Shown here in pieces: positions 33,382 to 36,514 of a DNA stretch of 36,514 nt (within the stretch, counting starts at the first letter, position 1; each line of letters starts with the position of its first letter). This DNA is from Aquidulcibacter sp. (lineage in GTDB: Bacteria; Pseudomonadota; Alphaproteobacteria; Caulobacterales; Aquidulcibacteraceae). A model generated the notes under the pieces. It was not told the DNA's origin. It made no database searches and worked only from the letters and a program-made list of their open reading frames with translations. The stretch spans positions 1-36,514 of the forward strand of contig NZ_JADCBK010000018.1 of assembly GCF_020253525.1 (NCBI RefSeq), read 5' to 3'. The position numbers and the translations under genes are program-made.

Positions 33382-33507
33382 AAATAAAATTGATTCTATT
33401 GGGTTTATTGTCTGTTTACCGGTTGTTTTGACCGAATGTTAGGAACTTCGATGTTATCTCTCGAGTAAGTGCCTCATGTGTGAAGGTACTGCGAAGGATT
33501 CGGGTCG

Positions 33508-35445
33508 ATGAAATTCAAGAAGACTGTGTTAGCGACGAAAGTTACGCGCGTTGAGCGCGGCAATGTCGCTGTCATTTTTGCACTGGTTTCATCGGTGTCA
33601 TTAGGCGTGCTTGGGGCTTCCATTGAGTTGAACCGCATTGCCAATACCAAGGCATCATTGGCTGCCGCAGCAGATGCGGGGGCTTTGGCCGCCAAGCGCG
33701 AGCAGGCCGACAAAAGCTCGCTTGGCGCAAGTGCTGCACGTGCTGCCGGTGAAGCTGCTGGTACCAAAGCGTTTCTGGCCTCTGCCCCCGGGGAGGAACG
33801 AGGTGTTAGCAATCTTCTGGCTACTGTTACGTGGGATTCTGATGGTTCAGCCCGGCTGACGGGTACGGGTACGCAAAGCTTGATCTTGGGCGGCTTGGTT
33901 GGGCGCTCCTATGTTACCCTCAGCGCTGTGGGCGTGGCGACGGCTGGGACCGACCGCCGGCTTGAAGTCGCGGTTGTGATGGATACGACCGCATCCATGT
34001 TCCAAAAGGATGGTCGCCCAACCACGCGCTTCACCCAGATGCGCAGCGCAGCAAAGGGCTTCGTAAACACGCTGTTCAACACCGTGACTATTCCAGATCG
34101 CTTGCGGGTGGCGATTATTCCTTGGACGACAACGGTCAATATTCGCAGCGAAGTACCCGATCAAACTTGGAATAATGGTGCGGCGGCTGTGCGCAGTCCT
34201 GTTGATGCCGGCACGCGTTCCTTGCCAACAAATATTATCGGTCGATCGTCAAATGTCACGGAGACAACGGCCCAATTAAACACACTCTTCGCGCCGGTAG
34301 GGTGGCGTGGCTGTATCTCGGGTGCCGGCGAAAGCCTGACTGCCAATGACGAGACCAAAACAGGCATGAGCTGGAATGCGCTGCGTGTGCCGCCGCGCGT
34401 GAATAACGCAACCCGCACAAAGGGTGTGACCGCAACCAGAATGTGCGACAATTGGACGGGCTGTTCGTCTCCGCCACCACCGCCGCCTGGGCCACCGCCG
34501 CCCCCGCCACCACCGCCGCCACAAACACAGGGCAAGTTGATCCTGCCAGGGCAAAAGCCTGCTACTTTTGCATTCCTGAATTTTGGCAAGACAACGATGA
34601 ATGCGGCCTGCGTCAATAATCCTTACCCCTGTACCTTCAATTCCTGTCCATCGGGTAGCCCAAGCATCACGACCATTAATTGCTCGCAAAGCGACAATAA
34701 TGGTACACGCAATGCCTTCTTTAACTTCACAGGCTCGCAAGCCTGTATCAGTGGTGGTGGCTGTCAGCTTAACCTGAACACCGGCACGGCTAATGGCTGC
34801 GTGGCCGACTATAATGAGATCACGTGGAATAATGCCAATGGGGCTTGGTGCTCATGGGTACCAAAGCAGACTTGGGATAGTTTCCGCCGCATCACGGGGC
34901 CAAATCTGAACTGCCCCATGCCGATGCTTGGCTTATCGGCAAATCGTAGCCAATTGATCGACACGATCGACCGCTTGTCGCCTTCGCCAGGTGGGACCCA
35001 TGCGGATGTTGGCTTGCGCTGGGGCCTGCGCGCCCTGTCACCGCGCAACGAATGGGCCAATTTCTTCCAGCACAACAAGCCTGAGCCATTTGGATCGAGC
35101 TCTGTTACCAAAGTCATGGTTCTCATGACCGATGGGGCGAACGAGCAGGCGGTCAACTTCCCGGGCTATTGGGGTTGTAATGAATCGGGTGCGCCTGGAT
35201 GTTCTGGATCTCCCGACCGCGCAACACTCGACAGTCGGATGCAATCTTGGTGTACCGCCATCCGCGATACCTATAAGGTTGAACTCTATACGGTGGCGAT
35301 CAACGTCTCGGATACTGATGCTGTCAGTCGCTTGCGCACCTGTGCGGGCAGTGCAGATCGCGCCTTCGCGGTTGACGCGAGCCAGTTGAACGCGACTTTT
35401 GAGCAGATTGCGCGCGAAACTTTCAGCTTGCGCTTGAAAGAATAG
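33508..35445 (+). CDS. TadG-like pilus-assembly/vWA protein with polyproline insert
   Basis: The 645-residue protein starts with a TadE/TadG-type N-terminus: ERGNVAVIFALVSSVSLGVLG, a single membrane-anchoring segment at 16-37, then an Ala-rich amphipathic stretch ending DAGALAAK. A von Willebrand A domain begins at VAVVMDTTASM; its MIDAS motif DxTxS is Asp159, Thr161 and Ser163. The domain is interrupted by a large insert, about residues 200-535. The insert holds 17 residues of six Pro, one Gly and ten Pro (322-338) and several Cys-rich stretches. The vWA fold resumes with VMVLMTDGANEQ near 536-547 and VELYTVAIN. TadG-like proteins are associated with Flp/Tad pilus secretion, but no other tad gene is in the window, so this copy is an orphan. 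Ten successive prolines would require EF-P for efficient translation. Confidence 0.85.
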   Translation: MKFKKTVLATKVTRVERGNVAVIFALVSSVSLGVLGASIELNRIANTKASLAAAADAGALAAKREQADKSSLGASAARAAGEAAGTKAFLASAPGEERGVSNLLATVTWDSDGSARLTGTGTQSLILGGLVGRSYVTLSAVGVATAGTDRRLEVAVVMDTTASMFQKDGRPTTRFTQMRSAAKGFVNTLFNTVTIPDRLRVAIIPWTTTVNIRSEVPDQTWNNGAAAVRSPVDAGTRSLPTNIIGRSSNVTETTAQLNTLFAPVGWRGCISGAGESLTANDETKTGMSWNALRVPPRVNNATRTKGVTATRMCDNWTGCSSPPPPPPGPPPPPPPPPPQTQGKLILPGQKPATFAFLNFGKTTMNAACVNNPYPCTFNSCPSGSPSITTINCSQSDNNGTRNAFFNFTGSQACISGGGCQLNLNTGTANGCVADYNEITWNNANGAWCSWVPKQTWDSFRRITGPNLNCPMPMLGLSANRSQLIDTIDRLSPSPGGTHADVGLRWGLRALSPRNEWANFFQHNKPEPFGSSSVTKVMVLMTDGANEQAVNFPGYWGCNESGAPGCSGSPDRATLDSRMQSWCTAIRDTYKVELYTVAINVSDTDAVSRLRTCAGSADRAFAVDASQLNATFEQIARETFSLRLKE

Positions 35446-35477
35446 AATAGGTTCCCACCTTCTTCTGCGCTAAATAC

Positions 35478-35502
35478 GGCCTCGCTTGTTGCAAGCGGGG
35501 CC
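35478..35502 (+). terminator. Probable terminator between the TadG-like gene and glyQ
   Basis: GGCCTCGCTTG (35478-35488) pairs with CAAGCGGGGCC (35492-35502), including one T-G wobble, around a 3-base loop. The tail is GCTTGCGCTTT, only moderately T-rich. It ends 25 bases before the glyQ start. Confidence 0.65.
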
Positions 35503-35527
35503 GCTTGCGCTTTATGCACACAAGGTC

Positions 35528-36469
35528 ATGACCCAATCTAATCCTCCTCAAGTCGCCCCACGCGAAACGCCTTGCTCGCGGGCGCTGGCGGCTGGCAAAG
35601 TGCCCAGCTTCCAAGACATCATTCTTACCCTCTCGGACTATTGGGCCCGTCAGGGCTGTGTGATCTTACAGCCCTATGATACCGAAGTGGGGGCAGGGAC
35701 CCTGCATCCGGCAACAACCTTGCGCGCGCTAGGCCCAAAGCCGTGGCGTGCTGCCTATGTGCAGCCGTCGCGTCGCCCGAAAGATGGCCGCTATGGCGAA
35801 AACCCCAATCGCCTCGGCCATTATTACCAATATCAAGTGATCCTAAAGCCCAATCCGCCCAATTTGCAGGAGCTTTACCTCAACTCGCTCTATGAAATTG
35901 GCATCGACCCCAGCCTGCACGATATTCGCTTTGTTGAAGATGATTGGGAAAACCCAACTGTGGGTGCTTGGGGGCTTGGCTGGGAGATTTGGTGTGATGG
36001 GATGGAAGTGTCCCAATTCACCTATTTCCAACAAGTCGGCGGCCTCGATTGCAAGCCCGTTTCGGGGGAGCTGACCTATGGGCTTGAGCGCTTGGCCATG
36101 TATGTCCAAGGCGTCGAAAACGTCTATGACCTTGATTTTAATGGTCTTGGTGTGACTTATGGCGACGTGTTTTTAGAAAATGAACGCCAGCAATCGGCCT
36201 TTAATTTCGAAGAATCCGATCCTGCCATGCTGAAGCGCTGGTTTGAGGATGCAGAGCGTATGTGCACGCATTTGCGCGACAAGCGCTTGGCATTGCCTGC
36301 TTTTGACTGGGCGCTGAAATGTTCCCACCTGTTCAATTTGCTCGACGCACGCGGGGTGGTATCGCCGACCGAACGGCAGAGCTTTATCGCCCGCGTGCGC
36401 GATCAGGCCAAGGGCTGCGCGGTTCTGTGGGCTGAAACCCAAGCCCCAAGCCAAGCCGAGGTGGTCTAA
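35528..36469 (+). CDS. glyQ: Glycyl-tRNA synthetase alpha subunit
   Basis: GlyQ is the catalytic alpha subunit of the heterotetrameric bacterial glycyl-tRNA synthetase that charges tRNA-Gly. The 313-residue protein shows [20 protein letters not shown] and [12 protein letters not shown]. It also has [52 protein letters not shown] and [15 protein letters not shown], all family hallmarks. An N-terminal extension of about 25 residues precedes the conserved region. The start at 35528 is preferred to a TTG at 35486 because the latter lies inside the terminator hairpin. glyS follows after 3 bases. Confidence 0.96.
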   Translation: MTQSNPPQVAPRETPCSRALAAGKVPSFQDIILTLSDYWARQGCVILQPYDTEVGAGTLHPATTLRALGPKPWRAAYVQPSRRPKDGRYGENPNRLGHYYQYQVILKPNPPNLQELYLNSLYEIGIDPSLHDIRFVEDDWENPTVGAWGLGWEIWCDGMEVSQFTYFQQVGGLDCKPVSGELTYGLERLAMYVQGVENVYDLDFNGLGVTYGDVFLENERQQSAFNFEESDPAMLKRWFEDAERMCTHLRDKRLALPAFDWALKCSHLFNLLDARGVVSPTERQSFIARVRDQAKGCAVLWAETQAPSQAEVV

Positions 36470-36472
36470 GCC

Positions 36473-36514
36473 ATGCCCCAATTCTTGCTGGAACTTTTCT
36501 CTGAAGAAATCCCC
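36473..36514 (+). CDS. glyS: Glycyl-tRNA synthetase beta subunit (start only)
   Basis: Only 14 codons are in the window: MPQFLLELFSEEIP, the typical GlyS N-terminus. The beta subunit binds the tRNA. The gene starts 3 bases after the glyQ stop, which is the usual arrangement, and is cut by the window edge. Confidence 0.9.
   Translation, partial: MPQFLLELFSEEIP

Larger units (their letters stand above)
33200..33507. other. AT-rich intergenic region before the TadG-like gene
   Basis: The 308 bases have no gene I can support. They contain a nested stem (TGGCAG 33248-33253 with CTGCCA 33280-33285, enclosing AGATCG/CGATCT 33262-33276). There is also a 9-bp stem TATTGCGCC/GGCGCAATA (33336-33344 with 33356-33364) and the direct repeat AATACCTATT at 33361-33370 and 33372-33381. 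The composition is much more AT-rich from 33290 to 33460 than the neighbouring genes. AAGGA at 33494-33498 is the ribosome binding site of the next gene. Confidence 0.6.

Noticed and set aside
35486-35527. TTG start for glyQ
   Set aside because: It lies inside a hairpin that looks like a terminator and adds residues not found in the family.

Overview
The window reads as chromosomal DNA of an alphaproteobacterium, possibly Caulobacterales-like. The evidence is the gene order rpsB-tsf-pyrH-frr-uppS-cdsA-dxr-rseP-bamA-skp-lpxD-fabZ-lpxA-lpxI-lpxB, LpxI in place of LpxH, a small SdhE flavinylation factor, and a REC-REC-GGDEF protein of PleD/PopA type. The species cannot be named from sequence alone. 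Coding density is high and most genes fall into well-known families. I found no tRNA, rRNA, CRISPR array, transposase or prophage.

Region 1 (1-634) has no convincing gene. It is packed with perfect or near-perfect inverted repeats, including a branched cloverleaf-like element at 161-250 and a MITE-like palindrome at 326-416. Region 2 (635-7588) looks accessory: a secreted tandem DUF1330 protein, a SleB-type cell-wall hydrolase, an SDR oxidoreductase, sdhE, a hemolysin-III family membrane protein, a gap-free 672-bp tandem duplication carrying two secreted proteins of unknown function, a VOC/glyoxalase protein, and a soluble double-PAS chemotaxis-type receptor.

Region 3 (7801-26637) is the housekeeping core. 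It starts with the transcription-repair coupling factor mfd, followed by a terminator. Then come ribosomal protein S2, EF-Ts, UMP kinase and ribosome recycling factor, and next undecaprenyl-PP synthase, CDP-DAG synthase, DXP reductoisomerase, the site-2 protease RseP and BamA. A Skp/OmpH-like chaperone, LpxD, FabZ, LpxA, LpxI and LpxB complete it. Together these supply translation factors, isoprenoid and phospholipid precursors, lipid A and outer-membrane protein assembly. Several junctions are ATGA or 1-4 nt overlaps, which implies translational coupling.

Region 4 (26634-32312) holds xseA (convergent with lpxB), a secreted FAS1 protein, and a tight minus-strand operon: a degenerate-GGDEF c-di-GMP effector candidate, a FrnE-like DsbA oxidoreductase, ruvX and an AEC transporter. 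Region 5 (32408-36514) holds a second SDR, an AT-rich spacer, an orphan TadG-like von Willebrand A protein with a polyproline tract, glyQ, and the first 14 codons of glyS.

The most unusual signals are the palindrome array at the left edge, the duplicated secreted-protein unit whose leader hairpin is kept in both copies, the GGDEF protein with a lost active site but an intact inhibitory-site motif, and the large insertion in the vWA domain of the TadG-like protein. No complete new multi-gene system can be claimed from the sequence alone.
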